The notes under the pieces: generated by a model
Seen by the model: only the letters and a program-made list of their open reading frames with translations
The model's database searches: none
What the model was told of the DNA's origin: nothing
Shown: piece after piece, positions 53,239-61,947 of the stretch
How the letters are laid out: every line of letters starts with the position of its first letter
Numbering within the stretch: the stretch's first letter is position 1
Position numbers and translations under genes: made by a program
Assembly (NCBI GenBank): GCA_902793335.1
Contig: CADBCZ010000018.1
Coordinates: 1-61,947 of the forward strand
Source: an uncultured Lachnospiraceae bacterium
GTDB lineage: Bacteria; Bacillota; Clostridia; Lachnospirales; Lachnospiraceae
DNA length: 61,947 nt
Reading direction: 5' to 3'

Positions 53239-53652
53239 TCAACCTCCGACATATTTATCTCTTCCGGTAAGTCTTGCCATAGCTCTTGCCAGAGACGCAG
53301 TTGAAATATGATATTCCATAATACTCTGTTCATGAGAAAGCTGTTCCATAGCACGCTCTTTAGCTTCTTTTGCACGAAATGCATCTATCTCCTCAGGTTT
53401 CTCGCAGGAATAAACAAGCACATCCACATGGTTGTGGTTACACTTTATAATCCCATCCGAAGTTATAGCCACATGTTCTTCACCATCCGGCGTCTTGTAT
53501 CTCAACTCTCCTATCTCGACTGTGGTTGTCATACTCTCATGATTTGCCATAATTCCCATCTTTCCATCAGAACCTGAAAATACAAGCATTTCACATTCAC
53601 CTTCATAAAAAACCCTGTCACATGCTATTATTTTTAATTTAAAAGTGTTCAT
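53239..53652 (-). CDS. atpC: ATP synthase epsilon subunit
   Basis: Begins MNTFKLKIIACDRVFYEGE, with the beta-sandwich segment VFSGSDGKMGIMANHESM typical of epsilon, and a C-terminal helical hairpin (EEIDAFRAKEAKERAMEQL). About 137 residues. The ATG at 53652 follows GAGGTG; the GTG three codons earlier is inside that site. Last gene of the operon. Links rotation of the c-ring to F1 and inhibits ATP hydrolysis. Confidence 0.92.
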   Translation of the reverse strand: MNTFKLKIIACDRVFYEGECEMLVFSGSDGKMGIMANHESMTTTVEIGELRYKTPDGEEHVAITSDGIIKCNHNHVDVLVYSCEKPEEIDAFRAKEAKERAMEQLSHEQSIMEYHISTASLARAMARLTGRDKYVGG

Positions 53653-53667
53653 ACACGTCACCTCAAA

Positions 53668-55209
<1,542 letters not shown>

Positions 55210-55237
55210 TAATTCAATATTCTAAATGCCGCCTATG

Positions 55238-55972
55238 TTAATGTCCATGAGGTACTTTGGGCAGCAAATCCTTTTCGTATGATAAATCCGCATACGAAAG
55301 TCTAATGAATATAATTACCAGTACTACGGAAGATCCCCATATTGAACGATATGAGAACACTTCACCAATTATTGTTCCGACGATTCCGCCTAATAAAAAG
55401 AATATAATCAAAAGACCATGTACTTTGATCTTTTCAGCTGACTGACTGTCATGATGCCTGTAATATTTTGCAGCCGACGACCCAACCTGACGAATATGAT
55501 TCGTCACAAAAGTAGTTGATGCCGGAATCCCTTTAACCTGCCTAAAAGTATTAAACTGCATAGAGCAGATAAAATTCAAGGCAATCTGACTTATCTGATC
55601 CGGAACACTTTCCGGTAGCATTCCAATAACTGTAATTACAATTATCTCTATGCCAATAAGTATTGTATCCCATCTGAGAAAATGAAACCTCTTAACACTT
55701 TTGCCAAGATATTCTGAAAAAAAAGCTCCCGCAAAATATGCAGTAATAGGAATCAGAAGATACGCAGCTCTTGACCACTGCTTCTCCCCGACAGCCATTG
55801 CAAGAAGTACCACATTTGCTGTCTGAGCATTACAGAATACTCCACCTCTTAACAGAAATGTATATGATCCAAACCATCCTGCTGTAAATATAAGAAGCCA
55901 ATACACCCATGGTTTTTCACATTCAAGATAATAATTATTTTCATTAATTGTCTGTTGCGCTATTTTATCCAT
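55238..55972 (-). CDS. DUF1275 (YoaK-family) membrane protein
   Basis: A 244-residue membrane protein with about six helices. Family segments are GWFGSYTFLLRGGVFCNAQT, ANVVLLAMAVG, QFNTFRQVKGIPASTTFVTN. Function of the family is unknown. It lies between atpG and atpD in the same direction, eight bases from atpG, although it is not an ATP synthase component. The ribosome binding site is weak. It may have been carried in with the adjacent repeat element. Confidence 0.85.
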   Translation of the reverse strand: MDKIAQQTINENNYYLECEKPWVYWLLIFTAGWFGSYTFLLRGGVFCNAQTANVVLLAMAVGEKQWSRAAYLLIPITAYFAGAFFSEYLGKSVKRFHFLRWDTILIGIEIIVITVIGMLPESVPDQISQIALNFICSMQFNTFRQVKGIPASTTFVTNHIRQVGSSAAKYYRHHDSQSAEKIKVHGLLIIFFLLGGIVGTIIGEVFSYRSIWGSSVVLVIIFIRLSYADLSYEKDLLPKVPHGH

Positions 55973-55979
55973 ATTATTG

Positions 55980-56930
55980 TTATTTTTTCTTTAAGCCGGC
56001 TTTCCTTTGAGCTTTTGCTTTTTCTTTCTTCTTTTTAAGAGCCTTTGCACCTCCGATAACCTCAGTTATCTCCTGAGTTATCGCCGCCTGTCTTACACGA
56101 TTAAACTCTATCGACAAGTCATGCAACATCGCCTCTGCATTATCCGTTGCAGACTGCATAGCTATCATTCTGGAATTTTCCTCACTGGCATAAGCCTCTA
56201 CCAGAATACCATACAACATACCTGTGACATAATTATATGCCACTTTCTCCACAGCACCCTCCGGCGAAGGATAAACGAGATAATCACCCTCTCCTATAGA
56301 ATTAATATCAATCTTATCCTTTAATTCCTGTTTCAAAAAATCTTTTGTCTTAAGCGGAAGCACCTGTTGAACATCCACCTCTGTTGACATACTGTTGAGC
56401 ATCTTTGTATAGATAACATGAACACTGTCAATCATATCCCTCTTATAAAGCTCAACCATAAGTTCAGTAATGACTCTGGCTCTGTGAATTGATGGATTAG
56501 TTACTGAATACAGGAAATTAGGCTCAATATTATACCCGCGCGAACCAAAATATCTTCGTCCGACTTCTCCTATAACATACAGTCTGTAATCCTCACAATC
56601 CTTGAGAAACTCTACAGCCCTTTTTAATACACTTTGATTATAGGCACCTGCCATTCCCTTATCAGCCGTCACTACAATCACCGCTTTACGCTTAACCCAC
56701 TCTCTCTTATCACTGGCGCGGTTATCAAAATACAGATGTTCAATCTCCGGAAAATGCAGTAATATCTCCGTCATTTGTTGCTGTAGACCATAATAATACG
56801 GTTCTGTATTTTCCAACTGGGTTCTTGCTTTGCGCACCTTCATCGAGGACATCATATACATAGCCTTGGTAATCTTCATGGTGTCCTTAATACTCTTTAT
56901 TCGGTTGGATATTTCTTTCGCATTAGCCAT
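55980..56930 (-). CDS. atpG: ATP synthase gamma subunit
   Basis: The rotor shaft. Begins MANAKEISNRIKSIKDTMKI and ends with EITEVIGGAKALKKKKEKAK, a normal C-terminal helix with a longer than usual lysine-rich tail. About 316 residues versus 285-290 in most bacteria; extra length is in the middle and the tail. The start follows GAGGGAGG. The conserved MAMYMMSSMKVRKA-type coiled-coil (here ITKAMYMMSSMKVRKA) is present. Confidence 0.93.
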   Translation of the reverse strand: MANAKEISNRIKSIKDTMKITKAMYMMSSMKVRKARTQLENTEPYYYGLQQQMTEILLHFPEIEHLYFDNRASDKREWVKRKAVIVVTADKGMAGAYNQSVLKRAVEFLKDCEDYRLYVIGEVGRRYFGSRGYNIEPNFLYSVTNPSIHRARVITELMVELYKRDMIDSVHVIYTKMLNSMSTEVDVQQVLPLKTKDFLKQELKDKIDINSIGEGDYLVYPSPEGAVEKVAYNYVTGMLYGILVEAYASEENSRMIAMQSATDNAEAMLHDLSIEFNRVRQAAITQEITEVIGGAKALKKKKEKAKAQRKAGLKKK

Positions 56931-56945
56931 GCGTAAGTCCTCCCT

Positions 56946-58691
56946 TTACACCTGTTGCTTCTTAAATTCCTTACATGCCTCAATTATTGCTTCTCTGGTA
57001 TCATCTACCAAATCCTTAGAAAACTCTAATTCCGTATAAATATCCGGATACTCCTGTGAAATGAACTTTAAGAGGTCTTTTCTAAACTGCTTAACGTCCT
57101 TAAGCGGCACATCCGAGAAAATGTGTGCGTTAGCAGCGACAAGCGTAACCACCTGTTCTTCCATAGAAAACGGTTCTCCAAGCGGCTGTTTAAGAAGCTC
57201 CATAAGCGCACGTCCATGAGCGAGCTGCTTCTTGGTATTCTCATCCAGATCCGAAGAAAACTGTGTAAACACTTCCATTTCACGGTACTGTGCAAGATCA
57301 ATACGTATACTACCGGCTGCCTTCTTCATGGCTTTAGTCTGTGCTGCACCACCTACACGCGATACCGAAAGACCTACATTTACCGCCGGGCGCTGACCAG
57401 CGTTAAACAATTGACTTTCCAGATAAATCTGACCGTCTGTAATTGAAATAACATTAGTCGGAATATATGCAGACACATCACCTGCCTGTGTCTCGATAAT
57501 CGGAAGTGCAGTAATTGAACCACCACCTGCCTCCGGTGTAAGTCTTGACGAACGTTCAAGTAGTCTTGAATGAAGATAGAATACATCTCCAGGGTACGCC
57601 TCACGTCCGGGCGAACGCTCCAATAACAATGAAATTGCACGATAAGCAACCGCATGCTTAGAAAGATCATCATATACGATAAGTACATCCTTACCCTGGT
57701 ACATAAAGTACTCAGCAAGTGCTGTACCCGAATATGGCGCTATATATTGAAGCGGTGCCGGATCAGCTGCTGTTGCCGCAACAATACAAGTATATTCCAT
57801 TGCATCATTTTTCTTCAATGTATTAACCAATTTGGCAATAGTCGATGCCTTCTGTCCGATAGCCACATATATACAGATAACATCCTTGCCCTTCTGATTC
57901 AAAATTGTATCCATCGCAATTGATGTTTTACCGGTCTGACGGTCGCCGATGATAAGCTCACGTTGACCGCGTCCTATCGGAAACATTGAGTCAATCGAAA
58001 GGATTCCCGTTTCCATCGGAACGGCAACTGATAATCTGTCAACAATCCCCGGTGCAGGATTCTCGATAGGTCTGTACTCATCTTCTTCTATCTTACCCTC
58101 ACCATCTATAGGTGAACCCAATGCATCAATAATACGTCCGAGGAAAGCATCTCCAACAGGAGTACCTGCCATCTTGCCTGTACGCACAACGTGACTTCCC
58201 TCAAATATTTCGGTATCACGACCAAAAAGTATGATACCTATCTCGTCACGACGAACATCCTGTACCATACCTTTAACGCCACAATCAAAGATAACAATTT
58301 CTCCGTAGCAGGAATGATTGATACCCTCTACTGTTACGATACCATCACCGACAAATGTGACAATACCTATCTCTCTTGTCTTTGCCTCTAACTCGAATTC
58401 TTCTATACTTGCATGAAGAATCGATACGATGTTCTCCGCCTGATTAGAAAGAGCTGTTTTCTTAACAACATCATCAATTCTGTTCTTAAGCTGGCTGATA
58501 CGTCCCTGCTCACTCCAATCGTATTCCTTAGTTCCCACACGAAGAATAAAACCGCTTTTTAGTGAGGCATCCTCTATTAAATTGATATTGACTTCTTCCG
58601 CACCATGTTCCTTTTTAAGGAAATCCTTTATCAGGGCAAGCTGGTCTTTAGCGGGAGCTGTCACATAACGAAGTTCTGCCTCTATTATCAC
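56946..58691 (-). CDS. atpA: ATP synthase alpha subunit fused to a C-terminal delta domain
   Basis: A 581-residue protein. Residues from about 80 form a normal alpha subunit: NIVSILHASIEEFELEAKTR opens it, with Walker A GDRQTGKT. Residues 1-75 instead match the C-terminal domain of delta (SGFILRVGTKEYDW and SEQGRISQLKNRI are the conserved end of delta). The delta N-terminal helical bundle, which binds the top of alpha, is missing, and no separate atpH is found in the operon. The GTG start overlaps the atpF stop. Delta normally links F1 to the b stalk, so the fusion would tether it directly. Confidence 0.9.
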   Translation of the reverse strand: MIIEAELRYVTAPAKDQLALIKDFLKKEHGAEEVNINLIEDASLKSGFILRVGTKEYDWSEQGRISQLKNRIDDVVKKTALSNQAENIVSILHASIEEFELEAKTREIGIVTFVGDGIVTVEGINHSCYGEIVIFDCGVKGMVQDVRRDEIGIILFGRDTEIFEGSHVVRTGKMAGTPVGDAFLGRIIDALGSPIDGEGKIEEDEYRPIENPAPGIVDRLSVAVPMETGILSIDSMFPIGRGQRELIIGDRQTGKTSIAMDTILNQKGKDVICIYVAIGQKASTIAKLVNTLKKNDAMEYTCIVAATAADPAPLQYIAPYSGTALAEYFMYQGKDVLIVYDDLSKHAVAYRAISLLLERSPGREAYPGDVFYLHSRLLERSSRLTPEAGGGSITALPIIETQAGDVSAYIPTNVISITDGQIYLESQLFNAGQRPAVNVGLSVSRVGGAAQTKAMKKAAGSIRIDLAQYREMEVFTQFSSDLDENTKKQLAHGRALMELLKQPLGEPFSMEEQVVTLVAANAHIFSDVPLKDVKQFRKDLLKFISQEYPDIYTELEFSKDLVDDTREAIIEACKEFKKQQV

Positions 58692-59176
58692 TTAACCTCA
58701 CCTGCTTTGCCTATAAATTCATCGTATAGGGAAGAATCAACCTCCACACCACTTTTACTTCCAATTATCTTAGTTGCAGCATCCATTACCATATCTGCAA
58801 TCTCTTTTTCTGCACTCTTGATTATCTTATCCTTCTCAGCATTAGCCTCAGAAACAATCTTTTCCTGTACCTTAAATGCTTCCTCTCTTGCATCACTGAT
58901 AATCTTATGGCCCTTCTCCTCTGCGTCTTTTCTCGCCGCAGCAACCTCGCGTTTCTTCTCTTCCTCAATACCTGCAAGACATGTATCATATTGATTCTTA
59001 AGCTCTTCTGCTTCCTCTTTCTTCTTCTCAGCCTCAGCAAACTGTGCATCTGCTTCTTCCTGACGCTTCGCGATAACGGCAAGGATAGGTTTAAAGAATA
59101 GAATTTTGATTGCCACAAAAAGAACCAGAAGATTCACGATGATTTCAATTATATTAAACGCATCAATTTTCAGCAT
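58688..59176 (-). CDS. atpF: ATP synthase b subunit
   Basis: An N-terminal membrane helix (IIEIIVNLLVLFVAIKILFF) is followed by a long, strongly charged coiled coil ending LYDEFIGKAGEVK. 162 residues, normal. It forms the peripheral stalk. Its stop overlaps the atpA start, where other operons have atpH. Confidence 0.93.
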   Translation of the reverse strand: MLKIDAFNIIEIIVNLLVLFVAIKILFFKPILAVIAKRQEEADAQFAEAEKKKEEAEELKNQYDTCLAGIEEEKKREVAAARKDAEEKGHKIISDAREEAFKVQEKIVSEANAEKDKIIKSAEKEIADMVMDAATKIIGSKSGVEVDSSLYDEFIGKAGEVK

Positions 59177-59200
59177 GGCATTAACCTGTCCTTCCTGATA

Positions 59201-59449
<249 letters not shown>

Positions 59450-59456
59450 TTATTAG

Positions 59457-59709
59457 GGGGCGAAACTCTTATTATATTCTTTTAGATCTGGATATATTAT
59501 ACAGTTCCATCGCAGGCACGCTTCCGCTGCTTGTCGCTCGTAACGGTACTAAACTCATGCTTCGCATTCATTACCAAGTAGGTGCATAACACTAGAACTC
59601 ACTTTGTTCGTTAAGTGTCATTGGAAGTACCGACGGCTCCAAAGCACCATGCGTATGGAAGCTGTACAATATATGCAGATCATTAAACTTTATAGATGAG
59701 TTTCGCTAT
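59457..59709 (-). repeat. Palindromic repeat element, copy C
   Basis: Fills most of the 351-base gap between atpB and atpE. Terminal inverted repeats GCGAAACTC (left) and GAGTTTCGC (right) match copies A and B. Inner arms ATATATTATACAGTTCCAT (59492-59510) and ATGGAAGCTGTACAATATAT pair. The interior is the reverse complement of copy A (GCAGGCACGC, GTAACGGTACTAAACTCATG). An extra hairpin around ACTTAACGAACAAAGTGAG makes it longer. It would form a large RNA structure between the two cistrons. Confidence 0.82.
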
Positions 59710-59773
59710 TAAATGATAAAAAGTTATCAATTTTTATATAGTATCTCTTTAAAGATATTATCTTTCAAAATTA

Positions 59774-60481
59774 TCACTCGATAGCTTCGCTAATATAAAG
59801 TGAGGTAAGGAATACGAATACGTATGCCTGTAATAATCCGTCGAATATATCGAAGTAACATGAAAAAACTGCCGGTACAATAACCGGTACAACAAGCTTT
59901 AGCATTTCCATGATTACGAATGCACCAAGTACATTACCAAAAAGTCGCATACATAACGACATAGGTCTTGTGAAAACATCAAGAATGTTAAATGGTGCCA
60001 TGATTGGAAGCGGTTCTATAAATTTGTGTAACCATCTCTTAGGACCGAGACGGAACAAACCCGCAAACTCAACCAGAATTATACTCATAAGAGCTAGTGC
60101 TATTGTGACATTCAAGTCCTTTGTCGGTGGCTTAAAACCGAACAGTCCGAATATGTTAGCAAACCCGATATAAAGAAGTATTGTCGAAAGGTACGGTACA
60201 AATGCTTCCCCTTCTTCTCCTATCATATTCTTGACCAACCCCATAAGCTTAGTAACAATAAGCTCTGCGACAGCCTGTCGTTTGCTGATATTAGTCACCT
60301 TAAGATTCCTTGTAAAGAAAATCGACAACAATATCAAAATCGCTGATATGATCCATGTAACAACAACTGATTCATATACATCAATTCCACCTAAGATTGG
60401 AATTGTAAATACTGTCTCGCAATTCAGCTCTTCTATAAGCTTTCCTGCCAGGTCTCCCAAGTTATCATCTCCTTTGCTCAT
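59774..60481 (-). CDS. atpB: ATP synthase a subunit
   Basis: The stator membrane subunit. The conserved arginine helix is visible as MSLCMRLFGNVLGAFVIMEM, and the C-terminal helices (LLQAYVFVFLTSLYISEAIE) are intact. About 235 residues. The ATG at 60481 has little upstream signal; a TTG at 60460 lies eight bases after AAAGGAG and is an alternative start. First ATP synthase gene, 14 bases after the receiver-domain gene. Confidence 0.92.
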   Translation of the reverse strand: MSKGDDNLGDLAGKLIEELNCETVFTIPILGGIDVYESVVVTWIISAILILLSIFFTRNLKVTNISKRQAVAELIVTKLMGLVKNMIGEEGEAFVPYLSTILLYIGFANIFGLFGFKPPTKDLNVTIALALMSIILVEFAGLFRLGPKRWLHKFIEPLPIMAPFNILDVFTRPMSLCMRLFGNVLGAFVIMEMLKLVVPVIVPAVFSCYFDIFDGLLQAYVFVFLTSLYISEAIE

Positions 60482-60494
60482 TCTATTATCTCAT

Positions 60495-61310
60495 TCAAGA
60501 ATTGTAATCCTTTTCCAATGCTTTTTCAAGCACCTTTTTCATTTTTGAAATATCGATTGGCTTGGCAATATGTCCATTCATTCCTGCCTTCTCTGCCGCC
60601 TTGATATCCTCATTTGTAATACACATAGTAACTGCTACAACAGGAATCTGAGATAGTTTCTTGTTACGCAACTTTCTAATTTTTCTTGTTGCCTCATAAC
60701 CATTCATTACAGGCATCTGTATATCCATTAAAACCACATCATAATAACCCGGATCTGATCCCTTCACCATATCAACGGCCTCTTTTCCTTGAGTTGCAAT
60801 CTCAACCTCGAATCCCAGTTTTTCAAGAATAAGTTTTGCAATTTCCCTGCTGATTTCATTATCATCAACCAGAAGTGATCTGTAACCGGTAAAATCTGTA
60901 TCCATAGCTTTAACCAGTTCCTCAGGAATTCCTTCCTCGTCACCAACTCTACTATCAGCTATGCCAATATTAAAATCAGGTAACCCTGAACGATGTTTTC
61001 CTCTATTAGGTCTGTGAGGCATCCTGATACCATAATCAGTATCATAAATTCTTTGACCTTTCTTTCTCTTATTCTTTAACAGCTTATTGTATTCTATTAC
61101 ATGTATAGCAGAATGAAACAAGAGGACAATAAGCAAAACTACTATGACAATCATCAGTATATGTACTACAAACGGATATCTGTCTGTGTGATACAAATAT
61201 ACAGCCGCAATTGCAACCAGACTGGTAATCAGCAAAATAACATTTAATGCCCGCCACCCTCTTCTTTCCTCGTTGATTATGCTCTCATCGTCAGTATCTT
61301 TTTTCCCCAT
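60495..61310 (-). CDS. Membrane-anchored receiver-domain protein
   Basis: Two N-terminal helices (about residues 23-43 and 47-70) are followed by a basic linker and a C-terminal response-regulator receiver domain. The receiver has the acidic pair LLVDDNEISREI, the phosphoacceptor Asp in VVLMDIQMPVMNGYEA, the switch threonine in VAVTM and the lysine in HIAKPID. It has no DNA-binding or kinase domain. In many ATP synthase operons this position holds AtpI, also with two helices. It may be a sensor-linked assembly or regulatory factor. Confidence 0.82.
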   Translation of the reverse strand: MGKKDTDDESIINEERRGWRALNVILLITSLVAIAAVYLYHTDRYPFVVHILMIVIVVLLIVLLFHSAIHVIEYNKLLKNKRKKGQRIYDTDYGIRMPHRPNRGKHRSGLPDFNIGIADSRVGDEEGIPEELVKAMDTDFTGYRSLLVDDNEISREIAKLILEKLGFEVEIATQGKEAVDMVKGSDPGYYDVVLMDIQMPVMNGYEATRKIRKLRNKKLSQIPVVAVTMCITNEDIKAAEKAGMNGHIAKPIDISKMKKVLEKALEKDYNS

Positions 61311-61403
61311 AAAAATACCCCCTTATGCATTAAATATTGCAGTTTTTCCTAAGCAATATTTTAACAAATTTACGATGTATTTTCAATATTTACAAACTCC
61401 ACA

Positions 61404-61850
61404 TTAGTATTCCTTTTTTATCTCATTTATTTTGTATTTTTCCTTAAACTCAACCAAATCCTTAGCATCTTTTATCAGCATTACCTCTGTAAAATGACCA
61501 TCTTCTTTACTTTTAAAACCTGCCACTTGCTCTCCCGTACAGATACTACACCTAATTACAGCTATCTGTTTATCGGAGTCAAAAGGTATATCTTTGATAA
61601 GATATTGCTCATTGTATGGTTTCTTACCAAGATGAAAGGATTTTATTTTACTCGCCCCCCAACAACACAATGAAAGTAATAATAATGCTAATAACGAAAC
61701 AATACATGTATCTAATTCAAAACTTCCAGTTTTAATAAAGTCAATAATCAATGGGATCATTACTGCTAAAAAAGCAAATCTATGCTTTAATAAAAACTCT
61801 AAAAATGTCAGTTCTTTATTTTCGTTGATAGTATTTTTCAGCCCACTTGT
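61404..61850 (-). pseudogene. Membrane protein gene truncated at its 5' end by the IS element
   Basis: The region from the ATG at 61760 encodes a membrane protein of 118 residues (helices at about 1-15 and 17-38; then YLIKDIPFDSDKQIAVIRCS). The same frame is open upstream to 61853 and continues as NTINENKELTFLEFLLKHRF, which reads like the true cytoplasmic N-terminus. It is stopped by the TAG that ends the transposase fragment. The original start is missing, so the insertion removed the first few codons. The ATG at 61760 may still permit a shortened protein. Family not recognised. Confidence 0.55.
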
Positions 61851-61947
61851 GAACTACTCCGACTTGTAGAAGTCGGAGCTTCCTGTTTCAACCACTACTG
61901 CGTTGGCTACGATATTACGTAACTCAATGTCTTACACAATGTCCACA
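61841..61947 (-). mobile_element. Right end of an IS200/IS605-type element with TnpB tail
   Basis: Minus strand reads NAVVVETGSSDFYKSE then stop, which resembles the C-terminal tail of TnpB proteins in this group. The hairpin CTCCGACTT-CTAC-AAGTCGGAG (61859-61880) overlaps the last codons, as right ends of these elements do. A stop codon 25 residues upstream in the same frame suggests decay or that the frame continues differently outside the window. The element boundary is probably at TTCAC near 61850. The rest lies beyond the window. Confidence 0.6.

Overview
The window looks like chromosomal DNA from an AT-rich Clostridia member, most likely Lachnospiraceae. This is inferred from AGGAGG-type ribosome binding sites, the gene families present (SdaAA/SdaAB serine dehydratase, cytidylate-kinase-like proteins, CD1871A-type CXXC proteins, PucR regulators) and the anaerobic redox style. 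Nearly all genes are on the minus strand; the plus-strand genes are a UDP-glucose dehydrogenase, a membrane protein, a polysaccharide deacetylase and a lipoprotein. No rRNA, tRNA or CRISPR array was recognised.

Layout. 0.1-8.5 kb: a HAD phosphatase, a MecA-like protein, a small membrane protein, UDP-glucose dehydrogenase, a KtrAB-type potassium system, a membrane ferredoxin / CXXC peptide / TlpA redox module, and a RelA/SpoT-domain protein. 8.5-20.9 kb: an amine or opine-type catabolic cluster, made of a PII-like protein, a PotABCD-type ABC transporter, two ornithine-cyclodeaminase-family proteins, a four-part FAD/Fe-S oxidoreductase, an iron alcohol dehydrogenase and a GAF-LuxR regulator. 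20.9-23.5 kb: an unusual PPDK-like protein. 23.5-40.6 kb: an amino-acid segment bracketed by two ~237 bp direct repeats. It holds sdaAB, a class III aminotransferase, a Liv-type transporter, a second alcohol dehydrogenase, a PucR regulator, a D-amino-acid-transaminase-like enzyme, both halves of a D-glutamate cyclase and 5-oxoprolinase PxpABC. 40.6-46.7 kb: glutamate synthase gltBD. 47-53 kb: envelope genes. 53.2-61.3 kb: an F-type ATP synthase operon with a delta-alpha fusion, a DUF1275 insertion and two palindromic repeat elements. The right edge carries the tail of an IS200/IS605-type element abutting a truncated gene.

How it fits together. The centre of the window is about acquiring nitrogen from amino acids, amines and probably D-glutamate/5-oxoproline, and delivering it to glutamate. 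The same regulatory design recurs: seven minus-strand leaders or intergenic gaps carry a hairpin whose 5' side reads AAGCAA(N)GGG or close to it (one is inverted). Several of these sit directly after a promoter and end in a U-tract, so they look like promoter-proximal attenuators shared by nitrogen operons. A second shared element, a CATAC...GGTATTT...AAAGTAGTA operator-like block, lies upstream of both the PII/pot promoter and the amine-oxidoreductase promoter.

The most notable items are the AAGCAA-GGG attenuator family, the 17 kb direct-repeat-bounded island with a synonymously diverged gltD 3' remnant just inside it, the split D-glutamate cyclase next to PxpABC, and the ATP synthase alpha subunit carrying only the C-terminal half of delta.
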